NCBI RefSeq assembly: GCF_021347895.1
Contig: NC_067123.1
Location: 40,292,027-40,356,026, forward strand
Reading direction: 5' to 3'
DNA from: Acanthochromis polyacanthus
Taxonomy: Eukaryota > Chordata > Actinopteri > Pomacentridae
DNA: 64,000 bases
Shown: positions 9,951-20,759 of the stretch, in pieces
How positions within the stretch are numbered: position 1 is the first letter of the stretch
How the letters are laid out: every line of letters starts with the position of its first letter
Notes under the pieces: generated by a model
Told to the model about the DNA's origin: nothing
Database searches by the model: none
Seen by the model: only the letters and a program-made list of their open reading frames with translations
Position numbers and translations under genes: made by a program

Positions 9951-12203
9951 CTCACCACCTTTAAGCTGTAAATGTGTCAGATTGCTCCGCCTCGTTTTTT
10001 ATTTATCCTAAAGCCAGAATGTGCACTCACTGGTTCTGTAGCTTTACAGCTAATTAATGTCAGTAGATGTTCATGGAAATGCAGTCGGTTCAACATCAGA
10101 AGTAAAAGGGTTGGTGTCATTTTACCAGTAGAAAACAAAGAGCTGCAAACCGTGAAAAAAACACAAAGAAATCGTGACTGAAACATGGCATTTTTGTTAG
10201 TTTCATTCAGCAGCTAAAGGATAAAGGTCTGCTTAAAGTCAGAGAGTTATGGAAGGACTGGGACTGGCCTGATGCAGCAGACAGCAACACTACTGAAGAA
10301 GTTAGAAGACAGGGAGAATAAACTCCATCTATTATATCATTTAGTAACCATGGAAACACATGCGACAGAACTTTGAGATGAATCAGGATGAAAAGCAAAT
10401 AAAAGGCTGTAATCTGTGAGTATTTTAGCATTCAGTCCATAAAAACAGCAGCTACACAGTGGCATTCAACAAGAAATGGTTTGAAATAGCAGATTAAATG
10501 AGTGATGATAAAAATGTTCTGTTCCACAAACTGATTTTACAGAGGAAGTAAAAACACAAAGAAGGCCTGAATTTTCAGCTCTTTAGGGGTAGAAATTGAA
10601 CCAAAGCCACCCACTGTGACTTGTGTAAAAAAAAAAACTATTGACGTTAACCAATGGAAATGCATGTTTTTATCTTACGTCAATTTTATACAATCTGGGT
10701 GTGAATATGGTTGTTTCATGCTGACACTGACCTCAGCGTAGAACCAACTCCAACCACCTTCAGCTCCGTAGTTTAAACCATGTTTGGGGCTCCTCTCTTT
10801 CCTAAAGGTCTCTCTTCTATGTAAAGCATCCCTGGCTGCTCCCTGTGGACCAATTAGCCCGACTTAGGGTGGATCCTAACTCCGCTCAGAACAGTCCCAC
10901 CGGACCCATTTACTTTCACTCTGACTGAGGAATAATCCGCTGGCGGTCGCACCGTTTCCCAGAGAGCCACGGCCTAAACTAAACACATGTGGTAAACAGA
11001 ACAATATCGACGCATGTTAGCGGCTTCAGCGCTGCAGGAAGTGTTCATTTATCATCATATTAGAGTTTGTGGCCTTTGGGAGGGAGAGCTCCAGCATATT
11101 TATGTATTGATCCCATTACAGAGTCAGAGGAATGTTCAGTTTGGTATTGATGGACCACTGACAGACGTTTTTAGATGCTGTTTGTGAACCACAGAAGGAC
11201 CACAGGGAAAAGAGGAGTGGAATTACAACCTGGCAGGAAGAACTCCTGATTAAGTTTAGACAACCGTATTAGATTAGCATCTCTAAATGTGGTAATAATT
11301 CAAGCTGCTCCAACAGTTTATTTTAGTGCAGTAAAGCAGAACATTTAAACTAAAGTTTGCACATTAAAATGCAAACTGAAGAGTTCAACTCCAATATAAT
11401 ATAAATGCATTTGTAAAAAAGAGGGTTTATTATTTAGGAAATTATCTTAAAGCTGTTAAAGTGGCAAAGTTTGCATGTTAAACAAAATGCAGCAGTAATA
11501 ATTTAATATAACCCAACAGAGAACACTCACTAAACAACACTTTCTGCTGCTTATCCGTTTACCTGTTTCCCTGTGTTGAAGACCAGTTCTGGCTCTATTC
11601 ACTGTATATCTGGAGCATTTTCAGCCTAATGAGGATAAATCAGGCAGAATGTGGCCTCCCACGGTGGCACAAACACACAAGCGAGCCCTCCATCACATCG
11701 TTAGCGGCCTCCGAGTCAGGCCAAGTCAGCGCCGTTACGAGCCTCAGGGGTGAAATGTTAGAGAGCAGCAGAGACGCTTGATTTATCTGCATGGAGGGAA
11801 GCGATGGAGGAGCGTACGAGGCTGGGTTTGACTGACTGTGTGTGTGTCCTGCCCGGCTGAAGCTTTAATGAGCGGTTTGATTTTTCTGTCCGAGAGACGA
11901 AACCTCCACGGAGAAAAAGATCGTGAACCCTGATAGAGGATGTCCGATCAACACCTGCAGCTTGACCTGTCAGAGAGTCAGAGGGTTAAGTTCAGCTCAG
12001 CTTCGCCTCGTCTTTTCTCTCAGCTCACTTCTGACCCAGGTTAAATCACCATGGCGACCAGCTAACCCGGTCCAGTTCAGGACAGAGACTGAAGCCGGCG
12101 GCTGACTAAACATGCAGCACTGAAAGGAAACAAACCATGACGAGGTTTTATAACGTGAGGTTACAAACTGCTGATTCACAAAGCAAAATAATCATTTCTA
12201 TGC
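9951..12203. other. Intergenic, no gene recognised
   Basis: No coherent gene. Near 11040-11110 and 11640-11900 the sequence is non-repetitive and of balanced composition, as in conserved non-coding DNA, but this cannot be shown without alignment. Confidence 0.3.
10344..10357. promoter_or_regulatory. RFX X-box motif (full consensus match)
   Basis: GTAACCATGGAAAC fits GTNRCCATGGNAAC at every fixed position. RFX factors bind such palindromic X-boxes. No promoter or gene is recognised next to it. Confidence 0.35.
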
Positions 12204-12751
12204 CAACCCGGTCTCACGGGGATTCGTGAAACTGTCACGTAAGTTTTAGTTTCGGTTTCGTGCGCACCAACACGATTTCGTCATGTTTTTCGTGCCGCTC
12301 ACCACGAAATGTTTTTCGCTGTGGTAATCACATCTGAAAGTGGTTTATACCGGCGGATTCATGACGATCTAAGCTGTCCATCGGCGTATACTGCTTGTGT
12401 GATCGCGTTTGCGGCCGCCGGCTGTCGGACATTCTTGAAATTCCTATGCAAATTGGTAAGTGTACCACCGGCTTATGGTTAGGTTATGGTTAGGTTATGG
12501 TTAGGGTTATGTTTAGGAACGATGTCATGCAAAATATAGCGTTGGATTCGCCACGGTTTTACATTAAAAATATAATATACACATTCTTTTGAAATACGTT
12601 CTGAGTGGCACGAAAAGTCCGCCGTTTAAAATACATTGGTGCGCATTTCGTGGTGAGCGGCACGAAAAACATGACGAAATCGTGTTGGTGCGCACGAAAC
12701 CGAAACTAAAACTTACGTGACAGTTTCACGAATCCTCGTGAGATCGGGCTG
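12204..12751. mobile_element. 548-bp MITE with 107-bp terminal inverted repeats and 7-bp TSD
   Basis: The left arm 12204-12310 and right arm 12645-12751 are reverse complements over 107 bases with only three mismatches, all in the outermost 16 bases. The ends are CAACCCGGTCTCACG and, on the other strand, CAGCCCGATCTCACG. Both sides are flanked by TCTATGC (12197-12203 and 12752-12758), a 7-bp duplication. The 334-bp interior has no long frame and contains a TTATGGTTAGG tandem run. High arm identity suggests recent insertion. The superfamily is uncertain; a 7-bp duplication could be an hAT 8-bp site that has lost one base. Confidence 0.8.
12476..12520 (+). repeat. Telomere-like (GGTTATGGTTAG)n run inside MITE
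   Basis: Four units of TTATGGTTAGG-type sequence inside the 12204-12751 element, analogous to the run in the unrelated 7529-7836 element. Confidence 0.6.
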
Positions 12752-12758
12752 TCTATGC

Positions 12759-13639
12759 ACATATTAGGCACCATTTACCCCCATCAGAAACACTGTTCCT
12801 GAGGAAATCTGCTCCTCCTTCTTCATAAACAGAGCATTTATGTGCAGAAACAGCAGAAGTTGCTCCATGTCTGAACTACAGCTACATGTTTACCTTCTCC
12901 TTGACACCCTCAGTAACGATTTGAATTTATTTAAAGCACATCGTGGCACTTTGCTGCCAGCAAATACAAGCACTGGATGAAACCACAACAAGCAAAACAA
13001 CTTTCTTAGGCTAAAAAAAAAAAGAAAGATGTCATCATTCTTGCAGCACCTTAAAATGTTCAACACTAAAATGATGCAAAACAGAACAGCTGGCTCCGGA
13101 TTTAAGAAGTAACTCAGATTATTTGCACTTCAGGGAAGTTCCAAAGATTAATTTTTGAATTTGGTCGAAATGCAAAGCAGGTGGAGACACTGAATCCTCA
13201 TAATGCAGCTTCAGCATCCTCCATTAGGAGCTCTGTGTGTGGAGACCTGCTTCAGTAAACAGGCATCACTATGATCTGAGTATTAAGAACTATTTTGGCT
13301 TTGAATGATTAAATGAGCATGATAATGATGCTCAACATGCTCCAGTCACAAGGACACAGCCCATGTGGATAAAATGAAGTGGTTTCAGCTTGGCTAAATC
13401 TGACATCAGAACGCATTATTTCACATTTTTGGTTCCACTGATGCTGGAGACGAGAGGCTTCTCTGCAGCCTGCACGTGATGTGTTCAGGGACCATCGGTA
13501 AAGCGTCGTGTGTGTCAGTAAGCAGATATTCAGCCATTAGGAGATGATCTGAGTTCAGGTGAAGTCCTATTTTAAGGCTTGTTTTGATCCACATTTGTAC
13601 GTTAGCAGGAATGTAAAGTGAGAGCAGCACTCGGTTATT
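12759..13639. other. Intergenic, no gene recognised
   Basis: Unique-looking sequence; no supportable gene or repeat. Confidence 0.4.
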
Positions 13640-13978
13640 TAAAAGTAAAATAAGATATACTATTTAGGAAGGACAGATTCAACCTATTGTGATAATGTAA
13701 ATATAGATAGCTGATGTGTTTGTATTAGTAATTATTGACAAACTTCCATAAGTGACCATAAGATGTAATTGTAATCTCTACAAATATAGAATAGTCTTAC
13801 TTTATCTGTGGACATAAACAAGAGCAATAGGATGGTGACCTTTTCTACTTTATTGTTTTTTGTTGTTTTTTTGGATGGGGGGGATTAATTATGTAAGTTT
13901 ATTAGCTATGTCTGTAATTTTTGATGCATCTATTTTTTTTCTTCTTTAAAAATAAAAACACATTGAGAGAAAAAAAAG
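13640..13978 (+). mobile_element. Probable LINE-1 3' UTR relic with A-rich tail
   Basis: AT-rich sequence with a T-run/G-run (TTTTTTTGGATGGGGGGG) ending in AAAAATAAAAACACATTGAG and A8. This architecture closely parallels the 3' UTR of the L1 at 282-665. No ORF2 remnant is present. Confidence 0.45.
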
Positions 13979-14034
13979 TGCAATAAGAAGATGAATCCAT
14001 GATTGTGATCTCAGTTTGGATCGAAATTCCCTTA

Positions 14035-14176
14035 ACCCTGGAAAACCCACTGTGGCAGAAATACAACTTGGATTTCTTGCGAGTTTTCGTCTGTATTTGG
14101 GTTCACATATCCAATCTTTTTGTTTACTTTATTTAGCTTTTTGGTCATTTTTTCCTATATTTGGGTCTTACAGGGT
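14035..14176. mobile_element. Short inverted-terminal element (ACCCTGTAA family), copy 2
   Basis: Begins ACCCTGGAAAACCCACTGTG and ends TTGGGTCTTACAGGGT; same layout as 8935-9123. Confidence 0.5.
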
Positions 14177-14988
14177 GAAGGAAGTCCTCCAACCAACCAG
14201 CAGGTGTTCAGTCCACTAAAGCCTTCAGGAATCAGTGATTGTGATGCTGGGAGTTCATTCATCGACGTGTTTTTCCAGCTGCAACCGGCTGAACATCAGC
14301 TGTTGCTTTTCATGTCCACATTATTGGAAGCCAATTGTCAGCATCCACAGAGACATCATTCTCTCCTGGATAAAGAGGCTTATCTCTGGCTGTCGGTACC
14401 ACTAAGTGGGCACGTTCTTTTATTCACACACTGTTTCATCTTGTTCAGTTTCATTATAAGCAGCTGGTTTTTATTCAGAGCCGTCAGTGTTTCTTGGGCT
14501 GCACAGTCGGGATTTGAATGCGTTCGTCACATCAAACTTCCATCAACTATTCAGGCCTTTCTGTGTGTTTCTGCAGTTTGCTTCAATAAATAACCTCAGA
14601 CTTTAATTAGTTAACAATGAGAAATGCAGAAAACCAGCTGCAGTTCAGCTGAATAAAACTGTGACCTGAAGACAGGCTAAAGAAGATAAAGTCACTGAGA
14701 GACGATGTGCTGCTGAAATGTTGGGATGTTTGAACTTTCAGACTCACTATCAAAATGTACGACTTACTGCCATTGTGAGACTTTGCAGCTCAGAGCTTTG
14801 TGGCTTTTCTTCTCAGAGATAACAGCACAAAAACAGCTTCTCTCTCACCAAAAACATGACAAATATCCATCAAACCTAAACCAGGACTCATCAGAACTGC
14901 AGCCACAGACTAAAAACGACACAAAAAAATCAGGTAAATTCTACTGTATATAAAATAAATATAAATGTATGTAAATATGAAAACACAG
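14177..14988. other. Intergenic, no gene recognised
   Basis: A chance 157-codon frame crosses into this stretch but begins inside the preceding repeat and shows no domain. Nothing else supportable. Confidence 0.4.
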
Positions 14989-17119
14989 AGCAACTTTAAC
15001 TCATTTTTGAGGAACTTTTACTCATTTTAGAGCAACTTTAACTCATTTTAGAGCAGCTTTAACTCATTTTAGAGCAGCTTTAACTCATTTTAGAGCAGCT
15101 TTAACTCATTTTAGAGCAGCTTTCACTCATTTTAAAGCAACTTTAACTCATTTTAGAGCAGCTTTAACTCATTTTAGAGCAGCTTTAACTAATTTTAGAG
15201 CAACTTTAACTCATTTTAAAGCAACTTTAACTCATTTTAAAGCAACTTTAACTCGTTTTAAAGCAACTTTTACTCATTTTAGAGCAGCTTTAACTCATTT
15301 TAGAGCAGCTTTAACTAATTTTAGAGCAGCTTTAACTAATTTTAGAGCAGCTTTAACTCATTTTAGAGCAGCTTTAACTCATTTTAGAGCAACTAACTCA
15401 TTTTAGAGCAACTTTAACTCATTGAGAACAACTTTAACTCATTTTAGAGCAACTTTAACTCATTTTAAAGCAACTTTAACTCATTTTAAAGCAACTTTTA
15501 CTCATTTTAGAGCAGCTTTAACTCATTTTAGAGCAGCTTTAACTCATTTTAGAGCAGCTTTAACTCATTTTAGAGCAGCTTTAACTAATTTTAGAGCAAC
15601 TAACTCATTTTAAAGCAACTTTAACTCATTTTTGAGGAACTTTTACTCATTTTAGAGCAGCTTTCACTAATTTTAGAGCAGCTTTAACTCATTTTAGAGC
15701 AGCTTTAACTAATTTTAGAGCAGCTTTCACTAATTTTAGAGCAGCTTTAACTCATTTTAAAGCAACTTTAACTCATTTTAAAGCAACTTTAACTCATTTT
15801 AAAGCAACTTTTACTCATTTTAGAGCAGCTTTAACTCATTTTAGAGCAGCTTTCACTAATTTTAGAGCAGCTTTAACTCATTTTAGAGCAGCTTTAACTA
15901 ATTTTAGAGCAACTAACTCATTTTAAAGCAACTTTAACTCATTTTAGAGCAACTTTAACTCATTTTAGAGCAGCTTTCACTAATTTTAGAGCAGCTTTAA
16001 CTCATTTTAGAGCAACTAACTCATTTTAAAGCAACTTTAACTCATTTTAAAGCAACTTTTATTCATTTTAAAGCAACTAACTCATTTAAAGCAACTTTAA
16101 CTCATTTTAGAGCATCTTTTACTCATTTTAAAGCAACTAACTCATTTTAAAGCAACTTTTACTCATTTTAAAGCATCTTTAACTCATTTTAAAGCATCTT
16201 TAACTCATTTTAGAGCAACTTTAACTCATTGAGAACAACTTTAACTCATTTTAGAGCAACTTTAACTCATTGAGAACAACTTTAACTCATTTTAGAGCAA
16301 CTTTAACTCATTGAGAACAACTTTAACTCATTTTAGAGCATCTTTTACTCATTTTAAAGCAACTAACTCATTTTAAAGCAACTTTTACTCATTTTAAAGC
16401 ATCTTTAACTCATTTTAAAGCATCTTTAACTCATTTTAGAGCAACTTTAACTCATTGAGAACAACTTTAACTCATTTTAGAGCAACTTTAACTCATTGAG
16501 AACAACTTTAACTCATTTTAGAGCAGCTTTAACTCATTTTAAAGCAACTTTAACTCATTTTAAAGCAACTTTTACTCATTTTAGAGCAACTTTTACTCAT
16601 TTTAGAGCAACTTTTACTCATTTTAGAGCAGCTTTAACTCATTTTAAAGCAACTTTTACTCATTTTAGAGCAGCTTTTACTCATTTTAGAGCAGCTTTTA
16701 CTCATTTTAGAGCAGCTTTAACTCATTTTAGAGCAACTTTTACTCATTTTAGAGCAGCTTTTACTCATTTTAGAGCAACTTTTACTCATTTTAGAGCAGC
16801 TTTTACTCATTTTAGAGCAACTTTTATTCATTTTAAAGCAACTAACTCATTTTAAAGCAACTTTTACTCATTTTAAAGCATCTTAACTCATTTTAAAGCA
16901 TCTTAACTCATTTTAGAGCAGCTTTAACTCATTTTAAAGCAACTTTTACTCATTTTAAAGCATCTTTAACTCATTTTAGAGCATCTTTTACTCATTTTAG
17001 AGCAACTTTAACTCATTGAGAACAACTTTTACTCATTTTACAGCAACTTTTACTCATTTTAAAGCATCTTTAACTCATTGAGAACAACTTTAACTCATTT
17101 TAGAGCAACCTTAACTCAT
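14989..17119 (+). repeat. 2.1-kb minisatellite, 21-bp period, about 100 units
   Basis: The basic unit is AGCAACTTTAACTCATTTT plus AG (21 bases). Variants include AGCAGC for AGCAAC, TTTTAC for TTTAAC, TTTTAAAGC for TTTTAGAGC, a shortened unit AGCAACTAACTC, and a TTGAGAAC variant. A higher-order repeat is visible: the segment starting AGCATCTTTTACTCA at 16111 recurs almost identically at 16337 (226-bp shift). The 21-bp period is seven codons, so long in-frame THFRATL/THFKATF reading frames arise (for example 15422-15613 and 16496-16855). These are by-products of the period, not genes. Confidence 0.95.
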
Positions 17120-18009
17120 CAGCAACCACCACTCCTGTGTTCTAATGCTACATTGTGTTAGCTAATGATGTTGAAAGGCTCATTGATGACTAGAACGGCC
17201 GTGTATCTGAACAGAATAAATCATGTCCTGATCGGTCGTTTCAGTGACTTCAGAAGGTTTAAGCTGCAGCACCACATCAAAGCAGAGCAATTAAAGAACA
17301 AACACGTCCAAATCTAGTTGAAAACACTCTCCTCAAACCACTAACGAATGTGAATCCATCAAAAATAAATGAAGCATGAAGGTCTGCAGTGGGAACAGAC
17401 AGAACATGTGAGCACATCTGAGGCTCCATCAGAACAAACTCCAGAGATTACATCAGTCTGTAGACACCCTGCTGCTTCACATCCATCCCTCCTCCCTCAT
17501 CCCTCCCTGCTGTCTTTTCGGGTCCATCTTCTCATTAATCACGCTTCACCTTTCTGTTAACTCCAGTCCCCCCAGAAAAACCTGGAAATATCAGCAGGAC
17601 CTGACAAATCCACAGCCTCACGGTGGAGGGGAGCTGGGAGCAGGAAGTCTCAAAAATCATTTCTATTCATCACATCTTGGAGGTTATTCTGATGAAAAAG
17701 CACATTTGATTGTTTTTGCAGCTTCACAAAAAGCCTGATGGGGCAAAAACACGAGCATTCAAAATAAAACTACACCTATTTAAATCGATTTCACCGGAAA
17801 TCTTTCCTGACTTTTATTCCCTGGTTCTCAGGAGGACATAAAAAGCTGAATTAAAAGTCGATATTAGAGGAAAAAATACCGCTATGTTTCTGATAATGCA
17901 ATATATTGATCCTGATCTTTCATGCAGACACCATCCACATGGAAACACACGGATATAATCATACAGACGGACATTTAAGATCATCTTACTGACACGATAT
18001 GTTGATTAT
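17120..18009. other. Intergenic, no gene recognised
   Basis: Unique-looking sequence with no coherent coding or repeat signal. Confidence 0.4.
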
Positions 18010-18690
18010 TTGTAGGCCAAACTCAAGACCTACCTGTTTAATTTTGACTGATTTATAACCTTCTTAGAATACATTTTGTTTGTGGATTTCTCTATTTTTT
18101 CACGTTTTATCTTCGTTCATCCTTTTAATGTACACTTTATTTCTTCATTTTTATAATTTCTTAAGATAATCCTTTATTGGATTACCTTAAGAAATTATAA
18201 AATTTGTTAAGGAAAAATTGTAGGTAATAGGTCATTTCGAACCAACATACAGAAGGTCATCCCTTGACTCCAATTGGAGACACACAGAAGCACACCAACT
18301 GCTCAGACAGACAACTATTTGCTGATATAGCAACAACAACAAGGTTAGATCCAAGTTCATCCAATAAAGGATTATCTTAATTTTTTACAATTTCTTTTTC
18401 TCTTTGTTATCATTTTTGACTTCTATTTCTATCTCTGTCTATTTCTACTTCAATAAATTATATTTTATCTCATTATATTTCATTTATTTATTTATCTAGC
18501 TGGTTTTATTTCATTGCATCTCGTGAGTATTTCCTCAATTCCTCAACCTTTATGTTTTAGAGTTCTCTATTTCTAACATCACTTTGGGGCTGAGAGTTTG
18601 TTTGTCCTGTTTTAGCTACATTTTTATCATCTGTACATGTAAAACACTTTAGGTCGCTTTGTTTTGTATGAAAAGCGCGAGATAAATAAA
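18010..18690 (+). mobile_element. L2-like LINE 3' end, interrupted by a MITE
   Basis: The start contains the codons for AKLKTYLFNFD, typical of the last residues of L2/CR1-like reverse transcriptases (a Lys-Leu-Lys-Thr-x-Leu-Phe motif before the stop). The end, near 18640-18690, has the usual L2-type tail order AAAACACTTTAGGTCGCTTTG, a CGCGAGATAAATAAAGT segment, and an AATAAA. The middle is split by the inverted-repeat element at 18161-18380. Confidence 0.55.
18161..18380. mobile_element. 220-bp MITE with 22-bp perfect inverted ends and TTAA
   Basis: Bases 18161-18182 and 18359-18380 are perfect reverse complements over 22 bp; both outer ends are TTAA, followed inward by GATAATCCTTTATTGGAT. 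TTAA target duplications are typical of piggyBac and Kolobok elements. Alternative: AATAAAGGATTATCTTA is also a common fish LINE tail, so the structure could be two opposed retroposon tails. Confidence 0.55.
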
Positions 18691-19500
18691 GTCCGAGTCA
18701 GGATTCGCACACCTGAACTGCATTCAGATGCACGGTTGTCTCGGAGAAATTAATAAATCTAATTGTTAACATGAACATTTTACATCTGAAATACTGTCCT
18801 GAAATCAGATGTTCTAAGAGGAAACAGTACTACATATACATGCACATTACCAGTAGGTGAATTTAAGAGAAAGCTCCACATTAATCAGCCTCTAACCGGG
18901 TTCATTCGTCTCAGAGCCATCGGTGTAAAATCTCCATCTCAAACATGGAGCTCCAACTGTGAGTTTCTGTCTGATTGAGTCCACAGGAGACCGGCAGCAG
19001 CAGCCAATTAAATCCCAGCGTCAGATTCTCTCATCAGAGTGAAGCCGCTGACATTTAAACGCATCGACACACAAACACAGACCACCTCGCAGGTATGATG
19101 GGAAAAAGGTTGGTTTTTTAGCGTTTACCGACGACCTCCGACACTTCAGCTCACGCTACAGGAATCTGTGGCAAAGTTCAGATTCTCAGTTCAGGAACGT
19201 TTCCATCAGAGAAGCAATGGATCTACAGCTGGGGTTTAACGGCTCATTAATGTCAACGGGTTAAACGGCATCGAGAAGCAGCTGACGGCAAGAACGCATT
19301 TTTAATCCATTTTTCAGGCAGAAGGAAAGTTGTAGAGCGACTGACAGGACGTAAAAACGGTAAAGTTAGCCAGCTCAGTCCTGATAGAAGCATCAGTTTG
19401 TAGCTTTTATATTGATCTGGTTTTTCTTCAGGGGTCTGAATGCACCACGACATGGAATAATATCACACTATACAGAAAATAGCACACCTTCTGCTACATA
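18691..19500. other. Intergenic, no gene recognised
   Basis: Unique-looking sequence; no gene or repeat supported. Confidence 0.4.
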
Positions 19501-20074
19501 CCGGGCTTTGCAAAAGTTCTGTTACACGGTTTCATGATTTTTAGACACGTTTACTTGTCGGAGTGAAAAATTCCATTAAACAAACTGAAAGTTCTACCTT
19601 ATAGGCAGGTGTCATTAACACAATTTTTTTTCTCCGGTGAAGTTGTATCAAGATGGAAGTCAAAAGAGTTGAGATATCTGCTCTCCTTCGTGCTGGCCAC
19701 AACAAGTCTGACAGAGCCAAGCAGCTGAACATCAGCCGGATGACCGTCCACAGAGTCATGGAGAGGCTCAAGAATGGTGAAGATCTTTCAGTGATCTTTC
19801 AAGAATGGTGAAGACCTGAAAGATCTTCACCATTCTTTAGCCTCTCCACGACTCTGTGGACGGTCATCCGTCTGATGTTCAGCACAAAGGAGAGCAGATA
19901 TCTCAACTCTTTTGACTTCCATCTTGATACAACTTCACCGGAGAACATAATTTGTATTAAGGACACCTGCCTATAAGGTAGAACTGTCAGTTTATTTAAT
20001 GGAATTTTTCACTCCGACATGTAAACATCTCTAAAGATCATGAAACCGTGCAACAGAACTTTTGCAAAGCCCGG
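19501..20074. mobile_element. Tc1-type foldback element with long inverted arms
   Basis: The outer ends are CCGGGCTTTGCAAAAGTTCTG and its inverse, each flanked by TA (19499-19500 and 20075-20076). The two arms meet at a spacer of about 26 bp near 19789-19814, so the element is nearly one large palindrome. The left arm carries the 5' part of a Tc1-like transposase frame. The right arm carries the same sequence inverted but lacks about 33 bp (around GGCCACAACAAGTCTGAC), apparently deleted between short GCTG repeats. TA duplication plus the transposase fragment support Tc1/mariner ancestry. Confidence 0.8.
19653..19811 (+). pseudogene. Truncated Tc1/mariner transposase, N-terminal helix-turn-helix
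   Basis: The frame from ATG 19653 gives 52 residues starting MEVKRVEISALLRAGHNKSD and continuing AKQLNISRMTVHRVMERLKNG before a stop reached in the spacer. This is the first DNA-binding helix-turn-helix of a Tc1/IS630-type transposase (pattern I..LL.AG......A..L..S..TV.R...R). The DDE catalytic domain is absent, so it cannot transpose itself. Its sequence is repeated in inverse orientation in the right arm, which confirms the foldback structure. Confidence 0.75.
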
Positions 20075-20076
20075 TA

Positions 20077-20447
20077 TACCTTCTAGTGTCACTCTTCATT
20101 CCATTTCGCACAGTTATTTTATCATTTATTACCGTCTGTCAGACCTCCTCTTACCTTTTTTGCCACACCTTTGCAACTGTTTGCCAGACCTCTTGATTCA
20201 ATAACTCTTTGTTCTACTGGTATTATTAGCAACCATACTCAAATGAACCACTATTCACCTTGTATTTACGTACGGCCCCTCCCTACCCTCTGACCAGCCC
20301 GATAAAATGTGTCCTCTGCAAATGCTCTGGGTCTGCTTACCTTCACAGACTCATGCTCTGTGTTTTGGTCAGCCCACCAGAACACCAATAAACATCCCAC
20401 TACAGCAAACTTCTAAGGACTAAGAGTGAAATTTCTTCAACAATGGC
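20077..20447. other. Intergenic; weak LTR-like organisation
   Basis: The stretch about 20137-20441 starts TGTCAGACC, has an AATAAA about 50 bases before the end and finishes TTCTTCAACA, reminiscent of a solo LTR. There is no target duplication, so no element is called. Confidence 0.15.
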
Positions 20448-20450
20448 CTC

Positions 20451-20757
20451 ATCTCGGCCTACAGCACTACTTTGATCAACCTTGGAGTTATTTTTGACCA
20501 GGAAGTGTCCTTAAACTTCCACATAAAACGCGTCTCTAGAATGATTATCTGTCGTCAGAGCAGTGTTGTCAAAACCAGGAACATCCCGTCTCAGAGCAAT
20601 GTTGGAAAACTCATTCATGCATTTGTTACTTCCACACAGGACTATTGTGACTCCATATTGTCAGAATCCAACAGCAACTCTCTAAAAGCATGTGGCTACT
20701 CGTCTTGTGGTTACTTACGGCGCGTTCGTATAGTTATTTGTATTTCCAGTCAGACAT
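20451..20757 (+). pseudogene. L2-like LINE reverse transcriptase fragment
   Basis: Translation gives INLGVIFDQEVSLNFHIKRV, then KLIHAFVTSTQDYCDSILSE. In L2-clade reverse transcriptases the region after the catalytic palm has the same order: a NLGVIFD motif, an HI(K)xV segment and a LIHAFVxSRLDYCNALL motif. The frame is truncated on both sides and divergent at the conserved Arg-Leu before DYC, so it is an old fragment. Neighbouring sequence does not extend it. Confidence 0.75.
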
Positions 20758-20759
20758 AA

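Noticed and set aside
14120..14593. 157-codon frame as a gene
   Set aside because: Begins within a repeat, has no domain, and no splice or promoter context.
15422..16855. Open frames encoding THFRATL/THFKATF heptads as a repeat protein
   Set aside because: They follow directly from a 21-bp tandem repeat with no stop in one frame; no start context, no flanking coding sequence.
14989..17119. CRISPR-like array because of regular short repeats
   Set aside because: Units are contiguous and similar throughout with no unique spacers, and the genome is vertebrate.
20137..20441. Possible solo LTR (TGT start, AATAAA, CA end)
   Set aside because: No target-site duplication, no primer-binding site, and no second copy in the window.
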